The notes beneath the pieces were generated by a model. The model was not told the origin of the DNA. It saw nothing but the letters and a program-made list of their open reading frames with translations, and did not search any database. The position numbers and the translations under genes are program-made. Positions 4,537 to 5,046 of a stretch of DNA of 5,046 nucleotides are shown in pieces. The DNA comes from Caulobacteraceae bacterium (GTDB taxonomy: Bacteria; Pseudomonadota; Alphaproteobacteria; Caulobacterales; Caulobacteraceae). The number at the start of each line of letters is the position of its first letter. Positions within the stretch are counted from its first letter, which is position 1. Location: the NCBI GenBank assembly GCA_028291305.1, contig JAQGII010000175.1:1-5046 (forward strand). The letters run 5' to 3'.

Positions 4537-5046
4537 TAGTCCACTCGCGTCAGATAGAGGCCCTCCGCCGGCGCCACCTGGCCGCAGCGGGTGCGGTCGG
4601 CGGCGTCCAGAGCGGCCTGCAGGTCGTCGGCGCTCCAGCGCCCCGAGCCGACGTCCACCAGCGACCCGGCCATCGAGCGCACCTGGCGATGCAGGAAGGA
4701 GCGCGAGGCGAATTCCAGCACGATCTCGTCGCCCGCGCGCCACACCCGCGCCTCGTCCAGCGTCTTGACCGGCGAGTTGGACTGGCAGCGCGCGTCGCGG
4801 AAGGTGGTGAAGTCGTGCCGGCCCAGCAGGCGCTGCGCCGCCGCGTGCATGGCCTCGGCGTCGAGCGGCGCCTTCACGTGCCACACCCGGCCGCGCTCCA
4901 GCGCCGGCGGCGAGCGGCGATTGAGGATGCGGTAGATGTAGCGGCGGCCCTTGGCCGAGAAGCGGGCGTGGAAATCCGCCTGCGCCACCGTGGCCTCGAT
5001 CACCGCGATCGGCTCGGGCATCAGGTGGGCGTTGATGGCGTTGCGC
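4533..5046 (-). CDS. truA: tRNA pseudouridine synthase A (partial, C-terminal 170 residues)
   Basis: TruA converts uridines 38, 39 and 40 of tRNA anticodon arms to pseudouridine in the cytoplasm. The visible part matches the family closely: [17 protein letters not shown], the [24 protein letters not shown] stretch with the following [10 protein letters not shown], then [18 protein letters not shown], and the C-terminal [13 protein letters not shown]. The full protein is about 250-270 residues, so some 75-90 N-terminal residues, including the catalytic Asp of the RTDAGVHA motif, lie past the right edge. The frame is open to base 5045; the internal ATG at 5021 is not the start, since the preceding codons (RNAINAHL) already fit TruA. 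The gene ends tail to tail with the hypothetical gene, the two stops sharing CTAG at 4533-4536. In many alphaproteobacteria truA lies near fmt and def, which may follow off-window. Confidence 0.96.
   Translation of the reverse strand, partial: RNAINAHLMPEPIAVIEATVAQADFHARFSAKGRRYIYRILNRRSPPALERGRVWHVKAPLDAEAMHAAAQRLLGRHDFTTFRDARCQSNSPVKTLDEARVWRAGDEIVLEFASRSFLHRQVRSMAGSLVDVGSGRWSADDLQAALDAADRTRCGQVAPAEGLYLTRVDY

Noticed and set aside
3565..4884. Extension of the blaI frame to a 439-residue protein
   Set aside because: The BlaI family begins at the ATG at 3933. The upstream part is antisense to the four-cysteine gene and lies in a different frame from truA.
1..5046. CRISPR array, tRNA, rRNA, insertion sequence or att site
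   Set aside because: I saw no regularly spaced direct repeats, no cloverleaf-like or conserved rRNA sequence, no transposase and no paired terminal repeats by eye.

Overview
The window is very GC-rich, with strong G/C bias at third codon positions. Gene content and regulatory style (dapE and truA close together, several starts without a good Shine-Dalgarno, GCTA-type -10 elements) point to an alphaproteobacterium, most likely Caulobacteraceae (Caulobacter, Phenylobacterium or Brevundimonas). This placement is inference; there is no rRNA or species marker.

Layout, left to right. (1) 1-279, minus: N-terminal part of an IorA-type [2Fe-2S] subunit of a molybdenum hydroxylase, with a good promoter at 309-336. 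(2) 416-799, plus: a small membrane-anchored, proline/alanine-rich protein of unknown function. (3) 810-1292, minus: a single-domain cupin. (4) 1365-2513, plus: dapE, the lysine/diaminopimelate desuccinylase. (5) 2492-2656, minus: a small ORF of 54 codons that I propose as a gene, just downstream of an 18-bp near-palindrome of BlaI/MecI-operator type. (6) 2727-3933, minus: a two-gene blaI-blaR1-like operon (winged-helix repressor plus M56 metalloprotease) whose genes overlap by 11 bp. (7) 4063-4536, plus: a single-pass membrane protein of unknown function with four cysteines outside the membrane, preceded by a 13-bp perfect hairpin. (8) 4533-5046, minus: the C-terminal two thirds of truA, cut by the window edge.

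The most interesting part is 2490-4540. A BlaI-like repressor and a BlaR1-like protease with no sensor domain sit between the housekeeping genes dapE and truA. Three TACA-N2-TGTA-like sites lie there: one in front of blaI (autoregulation), one in the promoter spacer of the divergent four-cysteine protein, and one in the putative promoter of the small ORF after blaR1. No beta-lactamase gene is present. I infer a compact local regulon in which the protease, when triggered, relieves BlaI repression of two uncharacterised small products. The divergent target may also be controlled by the leader hairpin that covers part of its ribosome binding site. All functional links are inferred from sequence.

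The rest (iron-sulfur subunit, cupin, dapE, truA) looks ordinary. Smaller oddities are a Thr-to-Ile change in a conserved DapE motif, a dapE Shine-Dalgarno that touches the ATG, and a CTAG palindrome that supplies both stop codons of two convergent genes.
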